A stretch of 64,000 nucleotides of DNA from Vicinamibacteria bacterium. GTDB taxonomy: Bacteria; Acidobacteriota; Vicinamibacteria; Fen-336. Shown in pieces: positions 15,888-27,694 of this stretch; position 1 is the stretch's first letter, and each line of letters starts with the position of its first letter. The DNA is taken from NCBI GenBank assembly GCA_025994075.1, contig JAMQGV010000022.1:28053-92052 (forward strand), given 5' to 3'. Below the pieces are notes generated by a model that saw nothing but the letters and a program-made list of their open reading frames with translations, did no database searches and was not told where the DNA came from. Both the position numbers and the translations under genes were made by a program.

Positions 15888-16969
15888 GCCCCCGCGCGTC
15901 CCGCCAGGCCGGAGTAGACGGCCTCGACGCCGCGCGCCGCGGCATCCCAGGTCAGCTCCGCCGCCGCGAAGGCGCTCACGCGTTCGGCCTCGCCGGACGC
16001 GAGGTCGGGCGCAGCGAGCCGCTCGCCGACCGCGCGAGCCAGCGCGGCGTCGTCGTCGGGCGGAACGACGGCGCCGCCGGCGCGCGCGAACCACTCGCCG
16101 CACCCGTGCCCGCCGACGACCACTCCGCCGGTGCCGACCGACGCGCCCTCGAAAGGCACCAGGCCGAAGGCCTCGCCGACGGACGGGTGGACGAGCAGCG
16201 CCGCGGAAGCGAAGGCCACCGCCAGCTCGGCGCCGGACAGCACGCCCGCGAAACGGACGCGGTCGCCGAAGCGGTTGAATGCGGCGCGGAACGCCGCGTC
16301 GAAGGGGCCGACCGCGACCAGACTCGCCTGCGGCAGCGCCTCGAGCAGCGCCGCCAGCCGCCGCCCGCGCTTCTGCACCCCGCCGTTGCCGACGAACAGC
16401 AGGCGACCCGGAACCCGTTCCGGCGGCGGAGAAGGCAGCGCCAGCGGCTCGACGCCGTTGGGCACGACGGTGGCCGGTCGCGGCAGATCGCGGGCCTCGG
16501 CTTCGCTGACCGCGACGGCGGCGGTCGCGGCCCGCCACACGCGTCGGCCCCAGACGGCGTCGAAGGCGCCCTTCGAGAGGCGGCGCTGCCCGTGGTGCGG
16601 CCAGGTGCCGTGCGCCTCCACGACCAGCGGCACGCCGGAGCGGGTCGCGAACTCCGCGGCGGGAGCGGCGAGCCCGTGGCGGACCCCGTGCAGGTGCACG
16701 GCGTCGAAACCGCCGAGCCCGGCCAGCACGCGGGCGACGCCGCGCGGCCACGGAATCCGCGCCTCCACCGCGGCCCGCGGGCCCGGCAAGCGGACCACGC
16801 GCACGCCGCCGTCGTCCTCGAGCGGTGGCGCGCCGGGGGCCAGCCGCGCGGTGACGACCGCGACGAGGTGGCCGCGGGCGCGGAGGGCCCGGGCCAGCGC
16901 GCGGCTCGCGCGCGCAATGCCGCCGAAGGCGGGGTCCGCGTAGAACGGGGTGACGTGGAGCAGGCGCAC
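15884..16969 (-). CDS. GT4 glycosyltransferase
   Basis: 361 residues with the GT-B layout. The N-terminal half has MRLLHVTPFYADPAFGGIA and a VHLHGVRHGLAAP acceptor-side loop; the C-terminal half has GRLLFVGNGGVQKRG and the donor-binding HPSVGEAFGLVPFEGASVG (EX7E-like, second Glu in the expected region). Retaining transferases of this family extend capsule, O-antigen or exopolysaccharide chains in the cytoplasm. Starts with GTG at 16969; the gene diverges from typA over 52 bp. First gene of a two-gene unit with the GT2 at 14856. Confidence 0.88.
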   Translation of the reverse strand: MRLLHVTPFYADPAFGGIARASRALARALRARGHLVAVVTARLAPGAPPLEDDGGVRVVRLPGPRAAVEARIPWPRGVARVLAGLGGFDAVHLHGVRHGLAAPAAEFATRSGVPLVVEAHGTWPHHGQRRLSKGAFDAVWGRRVWRAATAAVAVSEAEARDLPRPATVVPNGVEPLALPSPPPERVPGRLLFVGNGGVQKRGRRLAALLEALPQASLVAVGPFDAAFRAAFNRFGDRVRFAGVLSGAELAVAFASAALLVHPSVGEAFGLVPFEGASVGTGGVVVGGHGCGEWFARAGGAVVPPDDDAALARAVGERLAAPDLASGEAERVSAFAAAELTWDAAARGVEAVYSGLAGRAGA

Positions 16970-16979
16970 GGGGCGGACG

Positions 16980-16988
16980 TGCTAGGAT
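16980..16988 (+). promoter_or_regulatory. Candidate extended -10 for typA
   Basis: TGCTAGGAT, 33 nt before the typA ATG, leaving a leader of about 26 nt with a GGAGG site. The reverse strand of the same bases reads TATCCT, a possible -10 for the divergent GT4 gene. Confidence 0.45.
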
Positions 16989-17021
16989 ACCCGGCTTTTC
17001 GCTCGGAGGTACCGCAAGTTC

Positions 17022-20181
<3,160 letters not shown>

Positions 20182-20185
<4 letters not shown>

Positions 20186-20811
20186 TCGCGACCCTCCAGA
20201 TCGCGCACGCCTGCCCGCCGCGCGGCCTCTTCGAGTTCGGCGTACTCGCGGCGCAACTGCTCGGCCTCTGCTCTTGCTGCCTCGACCTGGCGCCGCAGGT
20301 CCTCGATCGCCGCTGCCCGCTTCTGGAGCCGGTTGGGGTCGAGCAGGTCGGGCGCGTTGGGGTTGTTGTCGAGGCGCAGCTCCTCGATCTGGCGCTCCAG
20401 GGCAGGCACCTTTGCCTCGGCCGCGCCGATCCGCTCGCGCAGCGCCGCGGCGCGCTGGGCCCAGCCGCCCCGGTCCGATCCGCGCTCGCCGCGCTCGCCG
20501 TCGCCGCCTTCTTCGCCACCGTCACCGCCCTCGCCGCCGCTGCGCCGCTCCTGCGGAGCAGTGGTGAGCTGCGGCATCGGGCGCGTCTGCACGGCCGGAG
20601 TCTGCTCGGCACCGGGCGTGGAGACACCTTCTCCTTTTGCCGACTCGAGGTCTTCCTCTGTGAACGTCCGCGTCTCGGGGTTGGCCTTCTTCGCAGCTTT
20701 GCGCCGGGCCTTCTCGCGCGCCGCCAGTTCGGCCAAGCTCGGCTCCTGTGCCGGCAACGACCAGGCGCAGCCCAGGAACAACCCCAGGGCCAAGGCCAGG
20801 CGCGACTTCAC
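20182..20811 (-). CDS. Exported coiled-coil protein of unknown function
   Basis: 209 residues. A signal peptide (VKSRLALALGLFLGCAWSLPAQ) is followed by LAELAAREKARRKAAKK, the short motif TRTFTEEDLESAKGEG, a Gly/Glu/Arg-rich low-complexity stretch (about 85-115) and a C-terminal coiled coil (about 118-200). The KARRKA...FTEEDL element recalls small exported proteins I associate with Acidobacteriota, but I cannot name a family. The GTG start overlaps the TPR gene stop (GTGA), and its own stop overlaps the response-regulator start (CTGA). Possibly an envelope partner of the TPR protein. Confidence 0.75.
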
Positions 20812-21926
20812 GACGCTGCCTCGCCGCTGGCCGCCGGCGCCGCCGCCGCGGACTCGAGGGCCGCAGCCCGCTGTTCGAGCGCTTTGGCGTCGGGAGCATT
20901 GGGAGCCAGACGGCAGTACTCGCGGTAGGCCGCCGCTGCCGCCGACGGCTGCCCCTGCCGCTCGAGCAGGATCGCCAGCGAGCGATGGGGCCCGGGTTGA
21001 TCCGGCTGGGCGCGAAGCCCCTCGTTGACCAGCGCCAGGGCGGCTTCGGCCCGGCCCGCCTTCCACTCGAGCTCGACCAGACGCGCTCGTGCCGTTTCGG
21101 CCGCCGGATCGCCCGCGAGTGCGCGGCGATAGGCCGCCGCGGCGTCCGCATCACGCCCGATCCGCTCGAGAGCGTAGGCGAGGTCGGTGTTGAGCTTGAC
21201 GCTCCCGGGCTCGAGTTCCACGGCCCGCGTCAGCAGTTCCGCCGCCTCGCGCTGGTCGCCGCCTTCCGCGACCAGCGTGGCCAGCGCGCGCAGGGCCCCG
21301 GGTGTGTCGGGCTGGACGTCGAGCAGCGCCCGGTAGGCGGCGATCGCGTCGCCCCTCAGGCCGAGAGCCGCGGCAGCCTTGGCGGCATCGGCGTGGTAGC
21401 GAACCGACTGCGGCTCCAGGCGCGCCGCTTCCTGGTAGCGCGCGAGGGCACCTGCGCGGTCGCCGGTGACCCACAGGGCCTGGCCGTAGGCGTACTGGGC
21501 CTCGGGATCCTCGGGAGCCGCGTCGGCCGCCGCCTTCAGCTTCTCCAGCGACTCCGCAGCCTTGCCGGTGCGCAGCAGGGTCAGCCCTTCGTCCAGCTCG
21601 GATGCCGCCTCCACGCTCGAGGGGGCGGGCGGCGGCAGCGACACGCCGCCGGTCGAGAACGCGGTGGGAGACACCTCGTCGCGCGGCAGCGCGATGCGCG
21701 AAGCGGCCCAGGCGGCGAGCACGGCGAGGGCGACGAGGCCGACGACGAGGCCGACCGTCGAACCCGCGCCCGCGGTTGGCGTGCCCTCTGCAGACGCCGG
21801 CGCAGAAGCACCCGGTGAGACGAGTGGCGAATCGGCCAGAGACTCCCCGCACTTGACGCAGAACTCCCAGGCGGGCTTGTTGCGGGTGCCACAGGCCGGG
21901 CAGATGCGAACCTGTTGCTGGGCCAT
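20808..21926 (-). CDS. Zinc-ribbon / TM / TPR protein
   Basis: 372 residues. An N-terminal zinc ribbon (CPACGTRNKPAWEFCVKCG, about 9-27) is followed by a Ser/Pro/Ala linker, one membrane helix (about 57-76) and then about six TPR units to residue 350 (for example AQYAYGQALWVTGDRAGALA). The topology puts the ribbon in the cytoplasm and the TPR scaffold in the periplasm. Function unknown, probably assembly of an envelope complex. First gene of a three-gene unit ending in a sigma-54 activator. A TAGACT hexamer ends 6 nt before the ATG, predicting a leaderless transcript. Confidence 0.8.
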   Translation of the reverse strand: MAQQQVRICPACGTRNKPAWEFCVKCGESLADSPLVSPGASAPASAEGTPTAGAGSTVGLVVGLVALAVLAAWAASRIALPRDEVSPTAFSTGGVSLPPPAPSSVEAASELDEGLTLLRTGKAAESLEKLKAAADAAPEDPEAQYAYGQALWVTGDRAGALARYQEAARLEPQSVRYHADAAKAAAALGLRGDAIAAYRALLDVQPDTPGALRALATLVAEGGDQREAAELLTRAVELEPGSVKLNTDLAYALERIGRDADAAAAYRRALAGDPAAETARARLVELEWKAGRAEAALALVNEGLRAQPDQPGPHRSLAILLERQGQPSAAAAAYREYCRLAPNAPDAKALEQRAAALESAAAAPAASGEAAS

Positions 21927-21932
21927 AGCAGA

Positions 21933-21941
21933 AGTCTAGCA
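21933..21941 (-). promoter_or_regulatory. Candidate extended -10 for the TPR / response-regulator unit
   Basis: TGCTAGACT on the minus strand, its last base 7 nt from the A of the ATG, so transcription would start at or next to the start codon. Confidence 0.45.
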
Positions 21942-22001
21942 CCATGAGGGACCGCTTGAGCAAATACCCTGCATGCGGTCCTCCTGTCATGCGATTCCCG
22001 C

Positions 22002-22007
22002 TACGAT
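22002..22007 (+). promoter_or_regulatory. Candidate -10 for the carbamoyltransferase region
   Basis: TACGAT preceded by CGC (GCTACGAT), 27 nt before the epimerase ATG. No convincing -35. Leader of about 20 nt with GGAGAC as ribosome-binding site. Confidence 0.35.
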
Positions 22008-22034
22008 CGCTCCCCGACGGAGGCCCTGGAGACG

Positions 22035-23003
22035 ATGGAACTGAAGGGGCGGAAGATCCTGTTGACGGGTGGCGGCGGTTTCATCGGCTCCCACCTCTGC
22101 GAGCGCCTGGTGACGGACAACGAGGTGGTCGTCTACGACAGCGGAGTCCGCGACGCGCTGCGCTTCACCAGCCTTCCCGGGCACCACCGCTTCCGCCTGG
22201 TGCGCGGGGACATCCTCGACCGCGCCACGTTGCGCGCGGCCGCCGAAGGTGCCGAGGTGATCCTGCACCTCGCGGCGATCGCCGGCGTCTCCAACTACTA
22301 CTCGCGGCCAGTCGACACGCTGCAGACGAACGCCCTCGGCACCAACGTGGTGCTGGAGGTCGCCCGCGAGGTGAAGCCCCAGTTGTTCGTCAACTTCTCG
22401 ACCAGCGAGGTGTACGGCCCGGTCGCTGTGGGCGTGGCCGAGACCGACCCGACGAGCCAGGGCGAGGTGCTCGTCTCGCGCTGGACCTACTCGGTGAGCA
22501 AGCTGGCCGCCGAGCACCTGTGCTTCGCCTTCCACCGCCAGCACGGGCTGCCGGTGCTCTCGATCCGCCCGTTCAACGTCTACGGGGCGCGCCAGGTGGG
22601 CGAAGGCGCCGTCCAGATCTTCGCGCCGCTGGCGCTGCGCGGGGAGCCGCTCACGATCCACAACGATGGCTCGCAATTGCGCGCGTGGTGCCACATCGAC
22701 GACTTCGTGGACGGGGTGATGGCCTGCCTGGACCGGGCCCCGGAGACCGTGGGAGAGGTGTGGAACCTGGGCAACCCGATGCAAACCGTCAGCGTCGCCG
22801 GCCTCGCCGAGAAGATCGTGGCGCTGTGCGGCTCCCGCTCCGAGATCCGCTACGCGCCGTACCGGCCGGAAGGCGACGTGCGGGTGCGCTTTCCGAACAT
22901 CGAGAAGGCCGAAGCCCGGCTCGGGTTCCGGCCGCGGGTCACGCTCGACGACGGGCTCGCGCGCACGATCGCCTGGTACAGAAACGTGTTCCTGCACGGC
23001 TGA
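22035..23003 (+). CDS. NAD-dependent nucleotide-sugar epimerase/dehydratase
   Basis: 322 residues, extended short-chain dehydrogenase. NAD-binding KILLTGGGGFIGSHLCERL, the LHLAAIAGVSNYY segment, catalytic FSTSEVYG and YSVSK, then SIRPFNVYGARQ and the substrate loop with AWCHIDDFVDGV. It resembles UDP-glucuronate decarboxylases, dTDP-glucose 4,6-dehydratases and UDP-sugar 4-epimerases; motifs alone do not decide. It probably prepares a nucleotide sugar for the glycan made by the following genes. 59 bp separate it from the carbamoyltransferase, which has its own promoter candidate. Confidence 0.87.
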   Translation: MELKGRKILLTGGGGFIGSHLCERLVTDNEVVVYDSGVRDALRFTSLPGHHRFRLVRGDILDRATLRAAAEGAEVILHLAAIAGVSNYYSRPVDTLQTNALGTNVVLEVAREVKPQLFVNFSTSEVYGPVAVGVAETDPTSQGEVLVSRWTYSVSKLAAEHLCFAFHRQHGLPVLSIRPFNVYGARQVGEGAVQIFAPLALRGEPLTIHNDGSQLRAWCHIDDFVDGVMACLDRAPETVGEVWNLGNPMQTVSVAGLAEKIVALCGSRSEIRYAPYRPEGDVRVRFPNIEKAEARLGFRPRVTLDDGLARTIAWYRNVFLHG

Positions 23004-23025
23004 GCGGGGCAGGCCCGGCGCCGCC

Positions 23026-23034
23026 TGCTATCCT
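23026..23034 (+). promoter_or_regulatory. Candidate extended -10 for the carbamoyltransferase run
   Basis: TGCTATCCT, 28 nt before the carbamoyltransferase ATG, in the 59-bp gap after the epimerase. Confidence 0.4.
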
Positions 23035-23062
23035 CGGCAGCGGGGCGCCCGGCCCCGCTGGC

Positions 23063-24787
23063 ATGGACATCCTCGGCATCAACCACTCGATCGACGCGGC
23101 GGCGGCGCTGGTGCGCGACGGGCGCGTCGTGGCCGCCGCAACCGACGAGCGCTTCACGCGTCGCAAGCACTCCCGCGACTTCCCCGCGGAGTCGATCCGC
23201 TGCTGCCTGGCGATCGGCGGGGTCGACCTGGCGGGCGTCGACGTGGTCGCCTTCTTCTGGAACCCGGGCGTGCACCTCGCCGGCTTCAACCTGCGCCAGT
23301 CGGGCGCCGTGCGCCACCCGCTGGAGTACCTCTTCAACCTGCCCAACCACCTGCTCGCCCAGTACCCGCCGGGGTGGCCCGAGCTCGAGGTCGAGTACGT
23401 GGACCAGCGCTTCGCCCTGCGCGGCGCGGCGCGCGACCTGCGCATCGTCTACGTCACCCACCACGAGGCCCACGCGGCCAGCGCGTTCTTCGCCTCGCCC
23501 TGGGAGGAAGCCGCGATCCTGACGGTGGACGGCTACGGCGAGCACGCGTCGACGTTCCTCGCGCGGGGCCGCGGGGAGCGGCTCGAGCCGCTCTCGCGCG
23601 TCCTGTTCCCCCACTCGCTGGGCGCCTTCTACGCCGCCGTCACCCAGTACCTCGGCTTCGCCGCCAACTGCGACGAGGGCAAGGTGATGGGGCTGGCGGC
23701 CCACGGCGAACCGCGCCTGCTGCCGCAACTGCGCGAGCTGCTGGAGCTGCGCGACGACGGAGGCTTCGAGTTCGACCTGTCGTGGTTCGCCTGGCACCAG
23801 GAGCGGCCGCGCCGCTACGCGCGCAAGTTCGTGGAGCGCTTCGGGCCGGAACGGCGCCCGGGCGACCCGCTGGAGGAGCGCCACCGCGACCTGGCGGCCA
23901 GCGCCCAGGCCCTGCTCGAGGAGGCGCTGATCCACGTCGGCCGCCACCTGCGCCGGCGCACGGGCCTGTCGCGCCTGTGCCTGGCGGGTGGCGTCGCCCT
24001 CAACTGCGTGGCGAACTCGCGACTGATCGAGGAGGGCGGCTTCGACGACGCCTTCATCCAGCCCGCCGCGGGCGACAACGGCACCTCGCTGGGCGCGGCG
24101 TTGTGGGTCGCCCACCAGCTCCACGGCCAGCCCCGGACCGCGGCCATGGAAAGCGATGCGCTCGGCCCCGAGTGGGACGCGGCCGCGATCGAGCGCGAGT
24201 TGCGCGAGGACCGGCTCGCCTACGAGCGCTGCGAGGACATCGCGGCCGCGGCGGCCGAGCGGATCGCGGCCGGCGACGTCCTCGGCTGGTTCCAGGGGCG
24301 GATGGAGTTCGGGCCGCGCGCGCTGGGCCAGCGCAGCATCCTGGCCGACCCGCGCACGCTCGACAGCAAGGCCGTGCTCGACGCCCGCGTCAAGCGGCGC
24401 GAGCCGTTCCGGCCCTACGCCCCGGCGGTGCTGCGTGCCGCCCTCGGCGACTACTTCCGGGGGCCGGGCGACTCGCCGTTCATGATCAAGAACTTCGTCG
24501 TGCGGCCCGAGGTGCGGGAGCGCATCCCCGCCGTGGTCCACGTCGACGGCTCGGCGCGGGTGCAGACGGTCGACCCGCGGGTGCAGCCGCTGTTCGCCCG
24601 CCTGCTCGCCTGCTTCGAGCGGCTGACCGGCGTGCCGATCGTGCTGAACACTTCGTTCAACGGCCAGGGCGAGACGATGGTGGCCACGCCGCGCGACGCG
24701 CTGCGCTGCTATCACTCCTGCGGCCTCGACGCTCTCGCCATCGGCCCGTTCCTGCTGCGCAAGCAGGGACCCCGCCCCGCGGCGTGA
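23063..24787 (+). CDS. O-carbamoyltransferase (NodU/CmcH/TobZ family)
   Basis: 574 residues, full length. Members transfer a carbamoyl group from carbamoyl phosphate, via carbamoyl-adenylate, to a hydroxyl of a sugar or antibiotic. The N-terminal Kae1-like domain begins MDILGINHSIDAAAALVRDG and carries the conserved YVTHHEAHAASAFF histidines, VDGYGEHAS, and AGGVALNCVANSRL; the C-terminal domain has GWFQGRMEFGPRALGQRSI and VLNTSFNGQGE. The genomic setting (glycosyltransferases, deacetylase, epimerases) points to carbamoylation of a cell-surface glycan or glycolipid. First of a run of overlapping genes to 30969. Confidence 0.93.
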   Translation: MDILGINHSIDAAAALVRDGRVVAAATDERFTRRKHSRDFPAESIRCCLAIGGVDLAGVDVVAFFWNPGVHLAGFNLRQSGAVRHPLEYLFNLPNHLLAQYPPGWPELEVEYVDQRFALRGAARDLRIVYVTHHEAHAASAFFASPWEEAAILTVDGYGEHASTFLARGRGERLEPLSRVLFPHSLGAFYAAVTQYLGFAANCDEGKVMGLAAHGEPRLLPQLRELLELRDDGGFEFDLSWFAWHQERPRRYARKFVERFGPERRPGDPLEERHRDLAASAQALLEEALIHVGRHLRRRTGLSRLCLAGGVALNCVANSRLIEEGGFDDAFIQPAAGDNGTSLGAALWVAHQLHGQPRTAAMESDALGPEWDAAAIERELREDRLAYERCEDIAAAAAERIAAGDVLGWFQGRMEFGPRALGQRSILADPRTLDSKAVLDARVKRREPFRPYAPAVLRAALGDYFRGPGDSPFMIKNFVVRPEVRERIPAVVHVDGSARVQTVDPRVQPLFARLLACFERLTGVPIVLNTSFNGQGETMVATPRDALRCYHSCGLDALAIGPFLLRKQGPRPAA

Positions 24788-25482
24788 GCGGGCTCACCGT
24801 CGTCGTGCCCGCCTTCGACGAGGCAGGCAACCTCTCGGTCGTGGTCGAAGAGGTGGCCCGGGTCGCCTCGGCGCTGCCGCGCTGGGAGGTGGTGATCGTC
24901 GACGACGCGAGCACCGACGCCACGCCGGCCGAGGCCGCCGCGCTCGCGCAGCGCCTCCCGGGAGTACGCTGGGTGCGGCACCCGCGCAACCAGGGATCGG
25001 GCGGCGCGATCCTCACCGGCATCGCCGAGGCCCGCTGCGAGCTCGTGATGTACGTCCCGGCCGACGGCCAGTTCCACGTGCCCGAGATCGCCGAGTACGT
25101 CGCGGCCGCCGAGCACGCCGACATCGTGATCGGGTCCCGCATCGCGCGCAGCGACTACTCGTGGTTCCGGCGGCTCAGCTCCGCCGTCTTCATCCGCCTC
25201 GTCGACGCCCTCTTCGACCAGTCGTTCCGCGACGTCAACTGGGTCCACCTGTGGCGCCGCGAGGTGTTCGCCCGCGTGAAGCCCCGGTCGCGCGGCGTGT
25301 TCATGCTGGAGGAGGTGCTGGTGCGCGCCCGCCGCGCCGGCTTCTCCGTGACCGAGATCGACTCGCGCTACGTGCCTCGCCGCTCGGGGCAGGCCAAGGG
25401 CAGCAACCCCCGCACGATCCTGCGCACCGTGTGGGACATGGGCCGCTTCTGGCTCGACCTCCGCCTCGGCCGCGTGCCGTGA
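24784..25482 (+). CDS. GT2 glycosyltransferase, DPM1-like, soluble
   Basis: 232 residues. Compact GT2 domain with LTVVVPAFDEAGNLSVVV, VVIVDDASTDATP and the metal-binding MYVPADGQFHVPE (PADGQ in place of the usual DADLQ). It ends VPRRSGQAKGSNPRTILRT, like polyprenyl-phosphate sugar transferases, but lacks C-terminal membrane helices. It probably makes a lipid-linked sugar or starts a glycolipid. GTG start overlaps the carbamoyltransferase stop, and its stop overlaps the deacetylase start (GTGA both times). Confidence 0.87.
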   Translation: MSGLTVVVPAFDEAGNLSVVVEEVARVASALPRWEVVIVDDASTDATPAEAAALAQRLPGVRWVRHPRNQGSGGAILTGIAEARCELVMYVPADGQFHVPEIAEYVAAAEHADIVIGSRIARSDYSWFRRLSSAVFIRLVDALFDQSFRDVNWVHLWRREVFARVKPRSRGVFMLEEVLVRARRAGFSVTEIDSRYVPRRSGQAKGSNPRTILRTVWDMGRFWLDLRLGRVP

Positions 25483-26711
25483 CGGCCAACCTGCCGCCGG
25501 CTGCCGGCGCCCGGATCGAGGTGCGTGGCGGCGGCAACGGGGCTCCGCGGGTGGCGACGCTGGAGCCGGGGCCGGACCTGCCCGGCGCGCCCGCGCCGTT
25601 CGCGCTGTGGCTCGACCAGGAGCTGTCTCCGCCGAGCCCGGGTTCGCGGACGCTGGCCACGCTGGACGGCGCCCCTGCGATCGTCGAGGACGCGCAGGGC
25701 GTCGTCTTCCTGTTCGACCCCGCACGCGCCGTCGATGCGCTGCTCCACGAGCGTCACGTGCGACCGCGCCGGCCGCTCCACACGCGAGTGCCGCTGCCCT
25801 ATCAGCTCGTGCCGGGCGAGTTGCGGCTGCGCGCCTTCCGCCTGCTGGCCCGCGCGGACTCCGCGCCGCCGCCCGGCTTCCCTGACTGGCCGCTGGACGA
25901 CGCGGCGGACGCGCTGGGCGCGACGTGGGTGGCCGCCGCCCGCCGGGCCGGCGCAACGCTCGAGTGGCCCCCGGCCTGGCCAGGCGGTCGCGGCTGGGTG
26001 TTCGTGGTCAGCCACGACGTCGACACGGTCGACGGCCTGCAGCGGGCACCGGCGGTCGCGGAGTGGGAGGCGGCGCGCGGCATCCGCGCCGCCTGGTTCG
26101 TGGTCGGCGAGGTGATGCGCCGCGACCCGGGCGCGGTCGCGGCGATCCGCGCCGCCGGCCACGAGCTGGGCTTGCACGGTGACCGCCACGACAACCGCCT
26201 GGGCTACGCGGCTCCGGCCGCGATCGCCCGCCGCCTCGACGCGTGCGCGGACCTGGTGGCCGACCACGCCATGGCCGGCTTTCGTGCGCCATCGCTGCTC
26301 GAGAGCCCGGCGCTGCGTCGCGAGCTGCGGTTCCGCTTCGCCTACGCGAGCCAGGTGCCGGACACCGAGGTGCGCTCGCTGCTGGCGCCGCGGCGCGGCT
26401 GCGCCACGCTGCGGCCGTTCTGGCGCGACGGCCTGCTCGAGGTGCCGCTCACGCTGCCGCTGGACGACAAGCTGGTGCTCGCCGGCGGCGGCGAGCGTGA
26501 GATCATCGCGGCCTGGCGCGGGAAGCTTGACGCCGTGCGCAGGCGTGGCGGAATCGGCCAGCTCGTGGTGCACAACGAGGCCCACCTGCTGGCGCGGTGC
26601 CGCACGGCCTTCGAGCGCGTGGCCGAAGAGGGCCGCGGCGACGCCGGCGCCTGGCACGCGACGCCCGGCGACGTGGCGCGCTTCTGGGACATCGCGAGGA
26701 GAGATGGCTGA
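25479..26711 (+). CDS. Polysaccharide deacetylase-like protein
   Basis: 410 residues. The N-terminal 160 residues form an unrecognised domain with FDPARAVDALLHERHVRPRR; a NodB-type deacetylase domain follows (about 165-330). It contains the metal-binding FVVSHDVDTVDG, the HGDRHDN motif (GHELGLHGDRHDNRLG) and the FRAPSLLESP loop, giving the Asp-His-His metal triad of carbohydrate esterase family 4. No signal peptide is visible, so it acts in the cytoplasm, perhaps de-N-acetylating a lipid-linked or nucleotide-linked sugar. The first domain is unusual and worth a structure search. Confidence 0.82.
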   Translation: MTANLPPAAGARIEVRGGGNGAPRVATLEPGPDLPGAPAPFALWLDQELSPPSPGSRTLATLDGAPAIVEDAQGVVFLFDPARAVDALLHERHVRPRRPLHTRVPLPYQLVPGELRLRAFRLLARADSAPPPGFPDWPLDDAADALGATWVAAARRAGATLEWPPAWPGGRGWVFVVSHDVDTVDGLQRAPAVAEWEAARGIRAAWFVVGEVMRRDPGAVAAIRAAGHELGLHGDRHDNRLGYAAPAAIARRLDACADLVADHAMAGFRAPSLLESPALRRELRFRFAYASQVPDTEVRSLLAPRRGCATLRPFWRDGLLEVPLTLPLDDKLVLAGGGEREIIAAWRGKLDAVRRRGGIGQLVVHNEAHLLARCRTAFERVAEEGRGDAGAWHATPGDVARFWDIARRDG

Positions 26712-27546
26712 CCTGTTGCCCGACCGACTGGTTCACGACTACGAGCAGGGCTCGGTGCTGTTCTCGGGAGGCACCGACTCGGCGCTGGCCGCGGTCCACC
26801 TGCTGGAGCGATGCCGCAAGGTGACCTTGCTCACCTTCGACCCCGGATACGTCTTCTTCGTCGAGAACTCTCGGGTCCATGCCGACCTCCTCCGCGAGCG
26901 GTACGGCGCCGAGCGCGTCGAACACGTGATCCGCCCGATCGGCGAGATCGTGCGCCGGATCCTGTTCGGCGACGTCCGGCGCGACCTGCGCGAGTACGGG
27001 TTCGACATGACCGCCCTCGTCTGCATGGGCTGCCGGCTGTCGATGCACACCGCAGCCCTGATCCACAACCTCGAGCACGGCATCCCGGTGCTCGCCGACG
27101 GCAGCATCGAGAAGCAGGACGCGATCCCGGAGCAGCGGCGCTCGGTGCTGGCCGAGAACCGGGCGCTGTACTTCCGCGACTACGGCGTGTTGCACGTGCA
27201 GCCGATCTACGGAGAGCCGCGCTCGGACGAGCGGCTGTTCGAGAGGGGCATCGCCCCCAAGCGCGGACTCAAGAAGCAGTTCATCTTCTTCGACACCCAG
27301 GCCACGTGCGTGTTCGGGGTGCCGGCCGACGTCTACGCCCGGATGTTCTACAAGCCGCTGATGGGCGAGTTCACCGACGTGGAGTCGGTCGCCTACTGCC
27401 GCGAGCGCCACCCGAAGATGCGCGGCGAGATCGAGGCCTACTTCGAGCGCACGGGGCAGGACCTGCCGGCGCTGGTTGCGCGGCTGCGCGCCCAGCACCC
27501 GACCGCGACGGAGACGGCAGCGAAGGCCCGCGATGCCGCCCGTTGA
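26704..27546 (+). CDS. PP-loop ATP pyrophosphatase family enzyme, unassigned
   Basis: 280 residues. The PP-loop SGGTDSALAAVHLL lies at residues 21-34. PP-loop enzymes adenylate a substrate for amidation, thiolation or nitrile formation (examples GuaA, QueC, TtcA, WbpG). A CMGC pair (C107, C110) plus C202 or C232 could hold an iron-sulfur cluster as in TtcA, or zinc as in QueC; this is inference. It differs from QueC (no CxxCxxC at the C-terminus) and lacks the N-terminal ribbon expected of WbpG-type amidotransferases. GAGGAG stands just before the ATG, which overlaps the deacetylase by 8 nt. Context suggests modification of a sugar or glycolipid. Confidence 0.75.
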   Translation: MADLLPDRLVHDYEQGSVLFSGGTDSALAAVHLLERCRKVTLLTFDPGYVFFVENSRVHADLLRERYGAERVEHVIRPIGEIVRRILFGDVRRDLREYGFDMTALVCMGCRLSMHTAALIHNLEHGIPVLADGSIEKQDAIPEQRRSVLAENRALYFRDYGVLHVQPIYGEPRSDERLFERGIAPKRGLKKQFIFFDTQATCVFGVPADVYARMFYKPLMGEFTDVESVAYCRERHPKMRGEIEAYFERTGQDLPALVARLRAQHPTATETAAKARDAAR

Positions 27547-27694
27547 CGCCCGCAAGAGCGCGCTGCGCTTCGCGGCCCGGTACGTGATCGCGGCGCTGAT
27601 GATCCCGGTTGGCGTGGCGCTGGGCGTGGGCGGCCTGATCCAGCACGCCCTGCGCCAATGGCGCGGGAGCCGAGGCCGCGCCGACGGGGCCTGA
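27533..27694 (+). CDS. Small single-pass membrane protein
   Basis: 53 residues. A basic N-terminus (MPPVDARKSALRFAARY), one hydrophobic helix (about 18-38, VIAALMIPVGVALGVGGLIQ) and a basic tail (RQWRGSRGR). Overlaps the PP-loop gene by 14 nt, and its TGA overlaps the next ATG (TGATG). That spacing and the clean helix support a real gene. Small hydrophobic proteins accompany carbamoyltransferases in some glycan loci (for example DUF5989), but I cannot equate this one with them. Confidence 0.6.
   Translation: MPPVDARKSALRFAARYVIAALMIPVGVALGVGGLIQHALRQWRGSRGRADGA

Noticed and set aside
26704..27546. Call as QueC (7-cyano-7-deazaguanine synthase)
   Set aside because: The PP-loop fits, but the C-terminal CxxCxxC zinc site and other que genes are absent.
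27533..27694. Assignment of the 53-residue protein to DUF5989
   Set aside because: Size and context fit, but the sequence does not resemble what I recall of that family closely enough to claim it.
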